DNA of 64,000 nt, taken from contig JAMPIV010019859.1 of NCBI GenBank assembly GCA_024509875.1, forward strand, positions 44,158 through 108,157, in the 5' to 3' direction. This document shows positions 20,500 to 32,423 of this stretch, in pieces. The notes beneath the pieces were generated by a model, which made no database searches, was not told the origin of the DNA, and saw only the letters and a program-made list of their open reading frames with translations. How positions within the stretch are numbered: position 1 is the stretch's first letter; each line of letters opens with the position of its first letter. This DNA comes from Oreohelix idahoensis. Its lineage: Eukaryota; Mollusca; Gastropoda; Stylommatophora; Oreohelicidae. A program made the translations under genes and the position numbers.

Positions 20500-22901
20500 T
20501 GTCATGAAATATTCTAATCCACATATATAAATTATTAGGTAAATATGAAGCCTAACAAATAAAATTAATAAAGAGAAGAGCAATGGGAAAATGACAGTGC
20601 TGTCACAAAGAATGTACTCGAAATCCCCCTTGTTTTCTGCTTCGTCTGCAAATTGTAACGCTTTAACGTTGATAGTAAAGCTTACTGTATTATTACCCGC
20701 CTTCTTCAATGAAACGTGTGCTGTATTTCTTGGAAAAAACATTGAATGGCCCTGCGTAATGACCTAAATTAATCCTAACATTAATTATATTACGTTACCA
20801 AAACGAACGAACAGATGGACAAAAGGATAGCGAGAGGGGAGGGCTGAAAATCAGGAACGCATGCAACACGCGACGCGCGATATACAAATGCTGGCATCAC
20901 GCGTGTAAGTCTACAAGCACTAACTTTTTCAGACGGACAGTGATAAAATACACTACCCTTTCCCAGAGTTAGGTTTATAAATCATAACAGACTCTTATTA
21001 GAAAAGATAACATTAGATGGGTTTACGTTTGAACACATAACAGTACCCAGACAGCACATCTTCCAAACAGGAGGTAGAAGAAATTGCATATTTTGAACGC
21101 AGCCACGTAGCTCCTTTAAATTAGTATTTTTGGGTTCCTTAGGGCTTGCTGACAAATAATATGTAAAACGTTACGCAAATAGTCCAGGCATTAATAAATT
21201 ATACCCAAAATAAAATATTGGGGGTGCCTGACAGCATAAAATCATTTCTGCTCATAAGATTTTTTTTTTAACGTGTTTGAAAAAAATTTACGTTACAGAA
21301 ATAGCCTACCATGTAAACTCCAAATTGATTGGAGTGCAACAAATGAAAGCCTAACCACGATTGGTCGGGCTATAAATACTATCTTGGTTGTTAGGGGAAA
21401 CGGGGAAAGGTAACATTTTTTCAAACACTTGTCGAAACGGGGATCATTGGTCAGACTCGCTGATATACACACTTGGGAGCGTTAGTTCGAAACCACTTGT
21501 TTAAAATAGCTTGATAAAGCATCAGTGCGTTGAAGCCAGCTCATATTTGTGTAAAATAAAAGCCTGGAACATAAGCAGATGGAGATTTGTGCCAGTTTGT
21601 GCCAGAATTCATTGCTAATCAACGTATCTGTGTTATTCGTATGAATTGTGGTAAGCTTGAACCATTTAATATCTTTTAATGAAAATTGAATGTGAATTGT
21701 TGATTTATGCCTGTATATATATGTGTAGTTCAGTGGCAAACGTGGGTAAAGCCTAAAATGCTCCAGCCTGAACAGAGGGTGTCGGAGAGAAGTAAAACGG
21801 CATGGAATGGCCAAACAGTACACTGACACCTGGATGATTGACTAGAAAGAAATAATGCTGGAAGTGCAGAGGCGTAGTAACCATTAAGAAGGGTAATACT
21901 GGAATAAAGTATTTCAAATGAAGCTGACTGTTGGCCTAACGCTCTGAACGCAATGTTTGTGCTGTATTGTGATCAGTGTAAAAGAGAATATAAATTAGTT
22001 ATGAAGTAGAAGGTACATCCTTCTTGATTTCAGGGACAGTGGTCTTGATGGTACTGAGCAGCACCTAGTCAGAGATTTGCTGAATCCAGTGTCGGACAGC
22101 ATACTCCTTGGTCTTTTAGCTATCAGTGAGGTATCTCCAGAGCCCAGAAGAGAATTCGAGCAGAGGAGTCCTCTCCTGCCGCCATCACTCAAGATAAGCA
22201 GAGTTGGCCAGCTGAGCTCAACATTATGTCCCCTCATCTTGAACTGACTTTTTAAAATTAACATTAAGAGGGGAATTTACTTGTCTTAAAATCAGGAACT
22301 GTGAACATCTCCAATACTGGTCCCTAAAGACAAACTATTGAAGTCATGATGACAAATACCAACAGAGCTTGAACAAAACAAAACCAGTATTACCTCATTT
22401 TACTACTACACAACTGACACACATAGAACATTTGTAATAATATATGTCACTACAATATTCATATTAAATACATTCTGTACATAACTTGTAATTTAAATTG
22501 ATTGTGATTCCTGGTTCCCTTGTAGTTGAATCAGGACACATATTCATTCATGCCAGTAATGAATACATGTTGTTATTTGAAACGTTACGAGTGACTTCTT
22601 TAAGATATTCTCATAGAGTGTATATGTATGTGAGTGTCACAGTGTTGTTAAGAGTAGTGGATTAAATTAAATTGTTTATCTGTCTGTTGTTGTGACTTAC
22701 ACTTCACCATACACATACCCTAGACACATAACGTAGCATCACACTATTCCAGAATAATTCTGACTGAGATATATAGATATGTGGTAGCAAGTAAGGTGAT
22801 ATATAATACACTATTCTTATTAGATATATATACCTTCACAGCTGATCTCAGTCAGTACACTAAGTCCCCTATAAATATTTATAACATCCCACTTCACCAC
22901 A
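20500..22901 (+). repeat. 3' LTR of element B
   Basis: 2402-bp partner of 13872-16245, ending CACTTCACCACA against the right target duplication gtgct at 22902-22906. Confidence 0.93.
21995..22264 (-). pseudogene. Antisense LTR ORF, frameshifted copy
   Basis: Same position as 15342-15608, but a 1-base loss after the GSGDTSLIAK block changes the C-terminus (KRPRSMLSDTGFSK). Divergence from its partner LTR shows the ORF is not strictly maintained after insertion. Confidence 0.4.
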
Positions 22902-22906
22902 GTGCT

Positions 22907-23763
22907 GAACTTCTTTGTTATAGAAATGATAGTCACAGGAATCGGTGGCTTGTTTACAAACACACACACAACGATATAACACAAAGGGTTGAATGAAGAA
23001 TTGTGGAGCATGTTTTTCGATGCCATCCAAATAGATCGCCCAGGACGACAGGGTTGGGATCAAGGCTATGGTTAGGTTTATCATTTCTGAACGTAACACT
23101 TACCCCTCATTAATGCGTATCTGAACCTTTTTTGAGGCCGTATGGAAGCAACGGCCCACTATTCTTCATTTGAACCGATATAAACTAACGAGAATTTTTG
23201 TTTAATTAACCTAGAAAGAATAGGTTGAAACAAAAATATTGGAAGAATACATTTCTCGATATACTGTGCGTTATAAAGAAGTGGCAAGGAACAACAATTT
23301 TCCCTCCCAAAAAAAAAACATAATAATAAACAAACTAACAGGTGAGTAAGTTGTTTGTTCATGAATACATTCTTACCTGCTAGGAGGTGAGAGCACAGAA
23401 GATGTAGGTCGCTGTTTCGTTAACATTTCCTTACCGATGTTCCATATGCCAGGTTATTCGAAAATCGTTGTCGAAGTGCCGTCCGAGTATCACCACCGGA
23501 AAATTTGATTTCAACTAATACTTCACACAGAGAAACTTGGCCACTCATAAAATGTGCTAAATATGCAAGAATCTAATGTTGATATCCGAGACAGTAACAG
23601 GAATGATAACCGAAATAAGGTAACGTTATCAGAAAGCTATCTATGCCACCGAGTTTTACAATGGCAGTTGTAACTTTTACTTAATTATATTTTGTGTGTT
23701 TTTTTTTTAAAAACTAATCGTAATCTTAATTAATTACAAATTTAAAATTAGAATAAGATATTG
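22907..23763. other. Non-coding, nothing recognised
   Basis: AT-rich flank of element B. Open frames on the minus strand at 22820-23362 are partly LTR and otherwise show no family features. Confidence 0.4.
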
Positions 23764-23985
23764 CTGTAGGGGACTGAAGTGTTAGAAACTTCGCTTAACT
23801 AGGGTCGACATCGAGAGATAGGGTGACAAAAATCCCTTCCCCGCTGCCTTTTCCTTCCCGAACTCAGAGTAAAGTTAGGTACCACATTACAGTTGGGTAG
23901 ATTTAGAGAGTGCCGACACTGTGAATCGAACCCAGCAACTTTGTCATGAGATACCAGCGCTCTAACCACCCTGTCAATCAGCCAC
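23764..23985 (-). mobile_element. tRNA-derived SINE
   Basis: On the minus strand the head carries an A-box-like TGGTTAGAGCGCTGG (about 23954-23969) and a B-box GGGTTCGATTC (23923-23933), spaced as in a tRNA gene. It is not a folding tRNA: there is no matching acceptor stem, and the sequence continues into a body ending CACTTCAGTCCCCTACAGCAA. A related 3' end occurs at 41650-41695. Pol III promoters in such elements drive their own transcription; mobilisation depends on LINE machinery. Confidence 0.75.
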
Positions 23986-24838
23986 TCAAAGAAACTAAGT
24001 AGGAATTATAATTGCAATAAAAATTTAGAAAAGAAAGTGGTTTAGCAATCTCAAGAGAATGAAGCCCGATCAATTATCACTGCTCGCCTACAGCAGTAGA
24101 ACATCCGGCTATAGGTCATCGGAAAGACTAAGAGATAGATGTATAGACAATATTACAGAAATCCTACAACACGGGTTCACGTCAGCGAATGCAACATAGT
24201 ACAGAAATCTACAAACACGAGTTCAGTCAGCGAAACACGACAAGATTCACGAAAAACATCCAATGTTACTAAACACTGATGGTGAAATACACAGACATGA
24301 CTTCATCGCAGAATGGTGAACCAGTATGCACAACAACAAAAATAGTGAACACGTAAATACGTTGGCAAAATACGGCGACAAATCCACGCACGAGTAGTGA
24401 GGTAATGTTTTCATTCCTGGTGCTCGGGTCTTTCACACCTTGATGAGTACTCACCCTGAAATTGTCTTGCGTGAGTGTGAGAGGATGTGATGACTCGGGG
24501 CAGGGGATAGAGAAACGGGTAAATACTTAACACATCCGCCCGTGCCTCATGGCGATTTGTGCTTTTTTTTTTCGTTTTTACGTCTGCTGTTACTGGCGCG
24601 TGTGATTGGAACAGACCTCACGTGGAGTGGAAATGTAAAGATTTATAGTGAGAGAAGAGGGAAACATTTTTTAGAGAGTCTGGGAGAAGATGATGAAAAG
24701 GTTGGCTGAAGAATAAGGATAGTTGTTGAGTACCACTGAAAGAAACATTAAGATATGCATATGAACAAAATGTATGGGGTTTTATGACCCAAGTACATAA
24801 GAAATCTTCGAGAATTTGCGAACAATTTGTAGCTAGAT
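23986..24838. other. Non-coding, nothing recognised
   Basis: No supported gene. Includes a short near-repeat (ACACGGGTTCACGTCAGCGAA near 24170, ACACGAGTTCAGTCAGCGAA near 24215). Confidence 0.4.
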
Positions 24839-25152
24839 TATGGAATAATAATAATCATAATAATAATAAGGATAATCAACATCACCGCCATCATCATCAT
24901 CATCATCCCCATCATCATCATCATCACCATCATCATCACCTTCATCATTAGCATAATCCTCACCACCATCATCATCATCATTACCATCATCATCATAATT
25001 ATCCGCAACACCATTATTATCATCATCATCACCACCACCATCATCATCACCTTCATCATTAGCTTAATCCTCACCACAACCACCATCATCACCATCATTA
25101 TCATCGTCATCATCATTATCACCATCATCATCATCCTCATCACCATCACCAA
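24839..25152. repeat. (TCA)n / (ATG)n compound microsatellite
   Basis: About 310 bp of imperfect TCA/ACC trinucleotide repeats. Two internal blocks of about 85 bp are near copies of each other (CATCACCTTCATCATTAGCNTAATCCTCACCAC). It creates a long poly-Met shadow frame that is not a gene. Confidence 0.95.
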
Positions 25153-25522
25153 TTTTTCAGCTCGCAATGGAGCATAGGCTTTCAACAAATTCATTCGAAG
25201 ACTTCCTTCCTGTGCTATCCACCAAGATCTTTCTATGTCTTCCTAACCCTTTTCTTTTATATCTCCAACTTTCTTCTCCGTGCGTGTGTGTTTTTCAGTC
25301 TCTTTTACCTGTCTTACCATGGTGATTCCAGAACAAGGACTGCATTGTACCTCTATGAGCAGGCTTCTTCAGTGTGTCCTATCCATCCCCAGCATTTCTA
25401 CTATTCTGCTGACACTTGTCTGGTTGTTGCCGTCAGTTCCACATTGATAATTTTGTCATACCATTTCAGTCCTTCTGTTCTACACAAGTCTTCAATTTTT
25501 TAATGGCTGTAACTATTGGTTT
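25153..25522. other. Non-coding, possible repeat tail
   Basis: CT-rich DNA following the microsatellite, with GGTGATTCCAGAACAAGGAC and short C-rich segments. No feature can be supported. Confidence 0.35.
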
Positions 25523-25692
25523 GATTCTGAAATAAGTACACGAAATTCAGAAAGGTATAAGGATAGTACAAAATTCTGAATTCAGAGATTCTGGAATAGT
25601 TACACGAAATTCAGAAAAGTTCAAGGATAGTAAAAAAAAATTATAAATTCAGAGATTCTAGAATAAGTTCACGAAATTCAGAAAGGTACACC
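25523..25692. repeat. Short tandem array, about 65-bp unit
   Basis: Roughly 2.5 head-to-tail copies of a unit containing GATTCTGGAATAAGTACACG and AAATTCAGAAAGGTACAAGG, with small indels between copies. Confidence 0.85.
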
Positions 25693-26865
25693 GACATTCT
25701 TCTTCGTGCACTCTCAGACCTCCACTTGAACGTTCTCAAAGAAAGCAGTAGTCAGTTTGGGGCTATTTGAATCTTCGTAAAGCTTTTCCACGATAGGTAC
25801 TGACGTCGGTGTTGCGCACATATTCTTTGGTGGCACGGATTACGCATACAAATGTAAAATGTATTTATTTGTCTGATAAAAATATATTTATCGTTGAATG
25901 CATGTTTTTCGGTCTAAAGGGACATAACTCAGATTAGGCGATGGGTATTCATTCTTTGAGTTATCACCCCTTGTATCGTTCCTGAAAATCGAACTCAGCG
26001 GAGGAATCTAGACTTACTTTAATCTATTCTGTGTTTGGTTAGAAATAGATTGTTCTTGCTTCAGAATGTCTATGGCCCGAATCTATGTATAGTTCTTGCC
26101 TATGTAGGACGAGTATGTCTTATATCTTGATATCTTAGTATGTTTAAGTGGAACTATTTTTCTTGTACTGTACTTTAGGGGTCAGGTGCTTTTCGGCGCA
26201 TGAAGATAGGTTAGAGAGTTCTTCGGTGATGAAGAAGCCTATGGCGGGAAGTCATGTCTTAGACCTGCCCAAAGTTTGTGATCTCTTCAATTTATCATGG
26301 GGACGAAGATAGTTTCTTCCAGGATTGTTTAGTCTATGAGTTCCCCAGTGGTGATTCAATAACGCCGGGAGAGCGTTTGTGCTTGCTAGTGTATTCTTAT
26401 GTCAAGGTAAACGTACTTTTGCTGACTTCGTTCATTCCTAGGCTTAAGATGGGCAGACGTTTACATGAATCTACCTATGTCAGTATGTCAGAACGACGTA
26501 TTATCTAGCAGCACTAATTATGTTTCTATACAGCAATTATGAGGACAGATTATGCTGATGCTTGTGGAAACTTTGATATTCATGAACTGAATCCGTATTG
26601 AAGCTTAGTCGTGCATCGTTATGGTGAGCGATGTTTACAGGACCAGAAGCCATCTTGGAATCCTACCTATTGTGAGTCATCTATCCGAGAACAGGGATGC
26701 CCTTATTATCCGATGATGATCGAGAGATCACACTTATGAAAGGAAAATCTATTATGGGTGATTTAACATTCGTTCAGAAGATAATTGCTGAATGCTATTT
26801 AAAGAAATCTCCGCTAGAGTGCAAGCTACACTTATGCTAAAAGAGGTTCTGTCTAGGAGTCACCG
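25693..26865. other. Non-coding, nothing recognised
   Basis: No coding region with family features. The open frame at 26278-26508 lacks motifs and is not credited. Confidence 0.4.
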
Positions 26866-26975
26866 TAAACATTATTGATTAACTGACATGACTAGTCAGT
26901 AAGGCCTGATGAAGATTTGTTAAACATTATATATTAACTGACATGATCAGTCAGTAAGGCCTGATGAATATTTAT
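26866..26975. repeat. Two tandem 55-bp repeats with internal palindrome
   Basis: Units 26866-26920 and 26921-26975 differ at only a few positions. Each contains CTGACATGANNAGTCAG, a palindrome-like core, followed by TAAGGCCTGATGAA. Confidence 0.92.
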
Positions 26976-27289
26976 ATGAGATATGGAACTCTGAACGTTT
27001 GTATACTGATGTTCCATTGTGATTTTCCTCAACATGAATGCCAATTTATTATTGTACACCGTGGGTCAACAATATGCTATTGATGTCGACCTGTGTTCCT
27101 GCAACTGTACCCGTCCTGTCAAGTGTGTGCGTCCCATTAAACTGTTAAAACGTTCACAGTAGTCTGTATCCTTAACTTCTGATACGTATGAGTGAGTATT
27201 TGTACTTCCAGTCAACTTTACAGAACAGTTCACACATTCGCGTATTAACAGTCACTCTACCACTCATGATACACATTACATCCTTGTTG
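26976..27289. other. Non-coding, nothing recognised
   Basis: No supported feature. Confidence 0.4.
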
Positions 27290-27700
27290 AGTCCTCAAGA
27301 CGTTTGGAGCAAGATGACCTGTACACCTGACACTGTGCTCGGTTGTTTGAGTTGACTATTCAGTCCCAGTACATCTTTACAACGTACACTGATAAAACAC
27401 AGTATACAGCATCCAAGAATAACAGCCTTTATCACCACAAAAAAATGGCGTTTATCAGTCAGCCATATGCGCTTTCTCTGTTCCGCATATAAGGGGCAAC
27501 TTTGAAGCAGATGATCAGCAGTCATTTTATCAGTGCCACAGTTACACTGATCGGTAGTTCATATCTTAAGTTTGTTGAATAGATGGTATCTCAATCTGTT
27601 GTGGCCAGTGCGAAGTCTGAAGATTACCACTTGTTCTCTTCTGTTGAGCTGGTAGTAAGCATCATTTTGTGTGTGGCCTGGATGTTATACATTCCATTTG
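27290..27700 (-). mobile_element. LINE 3'-end fragment, post-RNase H domain
   Basis: On the minus strand, from about 27665 leftwards, the frame reads QLNRREQVVIFRLRTGHNRL, a stop, then DQCNCGTDKMTADHLLQSC and PLYAEQRKRIW. This is the Cys-containing tail found after RNase H in non-LTR retrotransposons. A homologous and longer fragment is at 43330-44110. An in-frame TGA lies near 27558, and the sequence is 5'-truncated. Confidence 0.75.
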
Positions 27701-28418
27701 TTTCTGTATCAGTAGCGTATTTTTTACGAAGAAGCAGTGATCCGATCCATTCATAAGAAAACTAAACTTCGACCATTAACTACATTGACTCGACATGAGG
27801 TTGCGAATAAAGACACATGGAGAGTCAGGAAGAAGTAGGTAATAATGGCGGATACGACGGAAAATGCAAGGGGTGGTCTGTACTAAACTCAGAAAGACCC
27901 GTAAAGAAGTCAACAATTATCTCGAATCCCATGTATACTATATTATCTTACTGAAACGTCTTTAGAAACTTCTGTAGTGAACAATTAAATAATCCCGTCA
28001 GCTTTTCAGGAAAAATACAAAACATGCACAAATTGCACCGTGAAAGATAAACTGAACACCAATTATAAATGTACGCTGGCCTTTCAATTTTGTTCATGGC
28101 GAACCGACCACTGACCATAAGTCATAATACGTTTGACTAAAAAGATCCAATGAATTTGAAGTGGAAGAGAAATTAATGAAAAGGCCACAGGAGAATTAGT
28201 GCGCCATAAGGACATACAGCAGAACATGCACAGCAGAAATAGTTCCCTTCGTGTTTTGGCGGATTATTTTCTCGTAAAAAGGCTATACGAAGAAATAGTA
28301 AAATGCAAAATGCGGGAGAAAAAATTCGATAATTTAAAAAAAAAAAAATTACTTCCAGAGGCTGGAAGACGAAGTGACGTATCCAAAGTACGCAAAGGCA
28401 ATACGGGTAGACCACAGT

Positions 28419-28421
<3 letters not shown>
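27701..28421. other. Non-coding, nothing recognised
   Basis: No supported gene; AT-rich. Confidence 0.4.

Positions 28422-28507
<86 letters not shown>
28422..28507. repeat. (AG)43 microsatellite
   Basis: 86 bp of uninterrupted AG dinucleotides. It produces poly-Arg-Glu and poly-Ser-Leu shadow frames. Confidence 0.98.
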
Positions 28508-28511
<4 letters not shown>

Positions 28512-28565
28512 AGTAGAAGGAGGAAAGAAAGAAGAGTGGAACTTGAGGCACCGAAAAAGAAAATG

Positions 28566-28654
28566 TAATGTTGGTCGATATTAGCTTGGGGGCCAAGGTC
28601 GAAGTTAATGTTGGTCGATATTGGCTTGGGGGCCAAGGTCAAAGGTAATGTTGG
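28566..28654. repeat. 40-bp tandem repeat, 2.2 copies
   Basis: Unit begins TAATGTTGGTCGATATT and includes CTTGGGGGCCAAGG, itself a palindrome-like core. Copies at 28566, 28606 and a partial one at 28646. Confidence 0.92.
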
Positions 28655-30586
28655 CGTCAGAATGGTTAATTCAGTATGGGAGGGTGCGACAGGGTACAGA
28701 CTGGTCTAAGAAGTGGAAGCTGTAGGGCAGGAGTGGGCAACAGGCCATTAGACGTCTACTGAGAGGACACATGGGAAGACGTGATAAATAATATATAATA
28801 TTTATATGTGACAGCGCCATCTTGTCATCGCCATTTTGTCTGTCGTTCTCTACCTTTTTACTACAACATAGCGATTTGGCAGCCATTTTAGTGTTACTCA
28901 GTCAAGATCTAAAAATAGAACATTAGTCATATCGCTTACGGATAGCAGCCAAACAGAGAAGAGAAGCGTCCAGGCTAGCGAGTCAGTTTAAATTCTTTAT
29001 CATTCTGATCGCCTGTCGCGAAGAGAGAACAAGCTATTGAGAAATACTGAAGTCTAGTTCAAGCAAGAACATGCCTTAAATTTGTGAGTAGATACAATAT
29101 TATTCTCCAACATTCTAAAGTCTTTATAGTGTTAGAAAGGATATAGGATCACCATCTTTGTGTCGTAGTATTTTAAATAATTATATACTCAATTCAATGT
29201 TATTTATATTTCGCGTGCGGTTGGTTTCAGATCTAAATTTATTCAGACATGGCGTGGCTGGAGCAGATGGTCCATGTTCAGGAAATATAACACGTGGCTG
29301 GTACTAGAACTGACATATTCGGTTATTACATTTGTGTAAATGAAATTAATGGTTAAGTATTTCCATATTGTTTGGGGTTAAGGAAACCTTCAATGATCTT
29401 ATGTAAATCCGACACGTCAGTTTGAATAATATTTAATTGTGGCGCGATTTAGATTGTTATATTTATTAACTACAGTGCTGATGCTGAAATAGTTTTTTTT
29501 AGTGTGGTGAGTGCTGCAATTTATTAATATGTTACAGCTTACTAGAATAAATTCCTGTGCTTCTTCAGTAATGTTAGACTGATAATGTGGTGTAAGTATT
29601 AGTAAGATCGGCTATAGCTAATTGATGTCAGCTTTCTTAGTTTCATAGTCCTTTATACAGTGTAAAATCTCTATTGGTTATCTGTACTGCTTTAAATAGC
29701 TTTGCTAAGCCGTTATTTCTATAATATTTAGTGTTATAATGTAAGGTTACTATAGAATGTACAACCACGCAGCTTAGCTGGGTTGTTAGCGTGGCTGTAT
29801 GCTGTCCTCGCAAGATGGCAGTCACGTGTTATAGGCCTAGTGATGTATTTAGTTCTTGTCATTAATATGCCTTTTAAATATGATACCCCTACATTTGGTA
29901 CGTGGAGCACATTTGAGACATAAACGTTCCTGTTTGCTTCTTGCGGAGCAGGGCGACACCAGAGTGGCTGAATCCAACAGAAGCCTGCACGAAGCATTTA
30001 TATACTATGGCAGTGGTTTATTTCTGTAACAATGTGTTTTAGATAATGAGTTTCCAATCTCATCAGTCGGCATATACGACATGCTTCGGAGTGCAGGGAC
30101 GGATATTGAGATGGATCAGTTGCGAGGTGGCGGTTTATGTCTCATTAATGAGAGTATTCGTTGTACATATCGTTTAATATTATTTTATGCATATTTCATT
30201 ATTATTTAGTTATTGTTATGTGTCGGATAATTTATTAGAGCACGTGGGTCTACTTTGAAACAAATTATGTCTCTTCTCCTTCTTATTGAGCATCTGGCCA
30301 CCAGTATAGTTGGCCTCCGCATGGAGACCGCACAAAGCATTCAGATGCTCCTGCAGTAGTGGTTTTGGTAGCAATCTGTATTACAGGGTGAGATTGCCAG
30401 CTTCATGTACAACACCATACTAGTCTGATTAGACGACATGCATGGGCTGAGTGTGTGTGCATGATAGTTGAATGTCTCAGGTGGCGTGGAACAAGAGCGG
30501 TTTGACAGATGAGAGCATGGTTTTTCTCATGATTTAACTATTATGATTTTAACTAGTCGGTGCTTTGTTTGCGTATCAGATTAGCA
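28655..30586. other. Non-coding, includes two copies of an unnamed dispersed repeat
   Basis: No gene. Two diverged copies of the GCACGAAGCA...GTGGTTTAT...GTTGCCAG repeat lie at about 29975-30040 and 30310-30415. The segment at 28800-28900 has repeated GCCAT-TTT motifs, but no boundaries can be set. Confidence 0.45.
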
Positions 30587-30828
30587 ATTGAGCACTGGCT
30601 GGGTGTTTTGTTTTGTTTGTTTTATTTTATTTGTTTAATGTTTGCTTTATGGCTTGTTGTCACTGACAGGGTTGTATGAATAAATACAGCCCCTGCCTTA
30701 GAATCAGAGTTTTATTGTGATAGGGTGGGCGAGATGATGATGATGCTGTTGTGACATGTAGGGTTGGCGAGACGATGATGCTGTTGTGATATGTGATCAC
30801 TTTCTTGCACACTCGCAACCGACCCGGT
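30587..30828. mobile_element. Rearranged fragment of an element-E-like LTR, joined head-to-head
   Basis: The left half, to about 30717, matches the 3' part of element E's LTR in forward orientation (GGGTGTTTTGTTTTGTTTG, then AATAAATACAGCCCCTGCCT and GAGTTTTATTG). From 30716 the sequence flips to the reverse complement of the LTR terminus (TGTGATAGGGTGGGCGAGA, later GTGATCACTTTCTTGC and CGACCCGG). The terminal motif TGTGAT-GGGTGGGCGAG appears about twice. Confidence 0.65.
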
Positions 30829-30954
30829 TGGTGTTGATTCCCTGCGCTTCACTCACAACTAGCTTCGTTCCACGAACGTTTGGAAAAAATAGAAAGAACA
30901 AAATGCCTCTGCTAAGTACATTGAGTCGGAAGCTTAACAGGCGCATCTTCTCGT

Positions 30955-31893
30955 TGTCCACCCTTACTTACTTACTTAGTCGTTCCCCTTCTACCGTGAG
31001 GTGTAGAGGTTTGGAAGAGAGAGCGCCAGACCATTCTATCAGCTGTCTTCTTCCTGGCCTGGTTCCATTCTAGTCCTCGGTCCTTCAAAGATTGTCTAAT
31101 GTTGTCCTCCCAGCGGACTCTGGGTCGTCCTGGAGGTCTGGATCCCTGGCTCTTTGTTTCCCATGCTTGTCGTGGTAGCCGATCTTCTCCCATTCTGCAG
31201 ACATGGCCAAACCATCTTAGTTGGGACTGTTCTATTTGGGGCTGCAGCGGATGGGATTTTAGGCCTTGGCGGATCGTCTGGTTGCGGACCATGTGTCTTC
31301 TTGTTACTTCAACCACTTTCCTCAGATACCTCATTTCTGAGGTTTGGATCTGGCTTTTGTGGGTTGTAGTCATTGCCCACGACTCGCATCCATATGTCAA
31401 AACTGGGACATAGGTGGAGCGGTATACAGCCATCTTCGTTTTCTTACCAACCTCTTTCTTGCTGAGGAATCCACGATTTATGGCCTGAAAAAGTCTCCCA
31501 GCCGCTGCTTTTCGAGTGGCCAACTCTTCTTTGATGCCTCCCTTTCGGTCTATAATAGCTCCGAGATATTTAAAGTGGTCGACCTGCTCCAGGACCTGTT
31601 CTCCCAACTTAATCTGATGTTTTCTTTCTTCTCGTGATATCACCATGGATTTTGTTTTAGAGCTGCTTATGACCATCCCTCTCTTCTCCAGCTCTTCCGT
31701 CCAGACTTGCAGGTTGGATTGGAGATGTGCCTCTGATTTAGCAATCAGGGCAACATCATCAGCAAATGCCAGCTCCGAAATATAGACCTGTCTCATCTTC
31801 CAGTACCCCACTGAATACTTTCTTGTTCTCTCCTTACATGCCTTGATGACATCGTCCATAAGGAGTATGAAGAGGTAAGGTGTCCACGCACCA
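30955..31893 (-). mobile_element. RTE-like LINE, 5'-truncated reverse transcriptase C-terminus
   Basis: An open frame of 295 codons (30972-31859, extending in frame to about 31890 as PYLFILL) covers the C-terminal half of a non-LTR reverse transcriptase. Landmarks are the catalytic ELAFADDVALIAKSE, a thumb region with HFKYLGAIIDRKGG, TYGCESWAM and the post-RT blocks QLRWFGHVCRMGEDRLPRQA and GRPRVRWEDNIR. The endonuclease and the RT N-terminus are missing, the usual result of incomplete target-primed reverse transcription. The 3' end on the minus strand runs into a (TAAG)n tail at about 30955-30975, typical of RTE-type elements. The frame is intact, so insertion may be fairly recent. Confidence 0.85.
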
Positions 31894-32423
31894 ATCTTAA
31901 TCTCTCAGAAGAATTAAATTCTTGAGTATACACAGTGCAACTCAGGAAAGATAAATAACATTCACCAATATTCCTCTGGGTATTAACTGGGAACTGTGTC
32001 TGGACAGCGCAAATAATGATTTGTGCCTGAACTAAGATTAACAAAGTTACATACATCTCAGATAATGATATGATACCGTGGGGCGCATATGATGTAATCG
32101 TCACTCATCACTGCTTCAGTCGGAGTCTGGGGTCACCTCTGCTGTCGGGTTTTCCCACACGACTAGCAAGAAACAATCTCCAGCACTTTCTGTAGTGGTT
32201 CATGAAAATACTCTTTTCATATGCTGAGGTTGCCAGCTTCGTTTATAATCACTAAGCAAGAAACCAGATGCTACCTATCGCCAATATTGTCTCTCCAGAC
32301 AGATTATCGTGATAATCACACACAGGGATGGTCCCGTGAAACGATAAACGCATCTACCACCTGCGTAATCTACCAGACAAATAGACACTGTCGTCGGCAC
32401 TCCAGACAGACAATCTTGGCTAC
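31894..32423. other. Non-coding flank of element C
   Basis: No gene. A partial copy of the unnamed dispersed repeat lies at about 32190-32250 (GTGGTTCATG...GAGGTTGCCAGCTTCG). The base sequence directly left of element C is ...CTTGGCTAC. Confidence 0.45.

Larger units (their letters stand above)
13872..22901 (+). mobile_element. LTR retrotransposon B, Gmr1-like Ty3/Gypsy, full-length but non-autonomous
   Basis: Same family as A, in opposite orientation. Paired LTRs (13872-16245, 20500-22901) start TGTCATG and end CCACA, and are flanked by the 5-bp duplication gtgct at 13867-13871 and 22902-22906. Internal order is primer-binding site, gag, zinc knuckle, integrase zinc-binding domain, unassigned segment, integrase C-terminus, RT, RNase H, polypurine tract. 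Protease and integrase catalytic core are missing at the same place as in A. Three 1-base gains in A-runs break the frames. It is the better reference for the 3' half, which A has lost. Confidence 0.92.

Noticed and set aside
23920..23970. Functional tRNA gene
   Set aside because: A and B boxes are present, but no acceptor stem or cloverleaf fits and the unit continues into a SINE body.
24838..25194. 118-codon Met/Val-rich open frame on the minus strand
   Set aside because: It is the translation of the TCA trinucleotide microsatellite.
28199..28642. Arg-Glu and Ser-Leu repeat open frames on both strands
   Set aside because: They are produced by the (AG)43 run.
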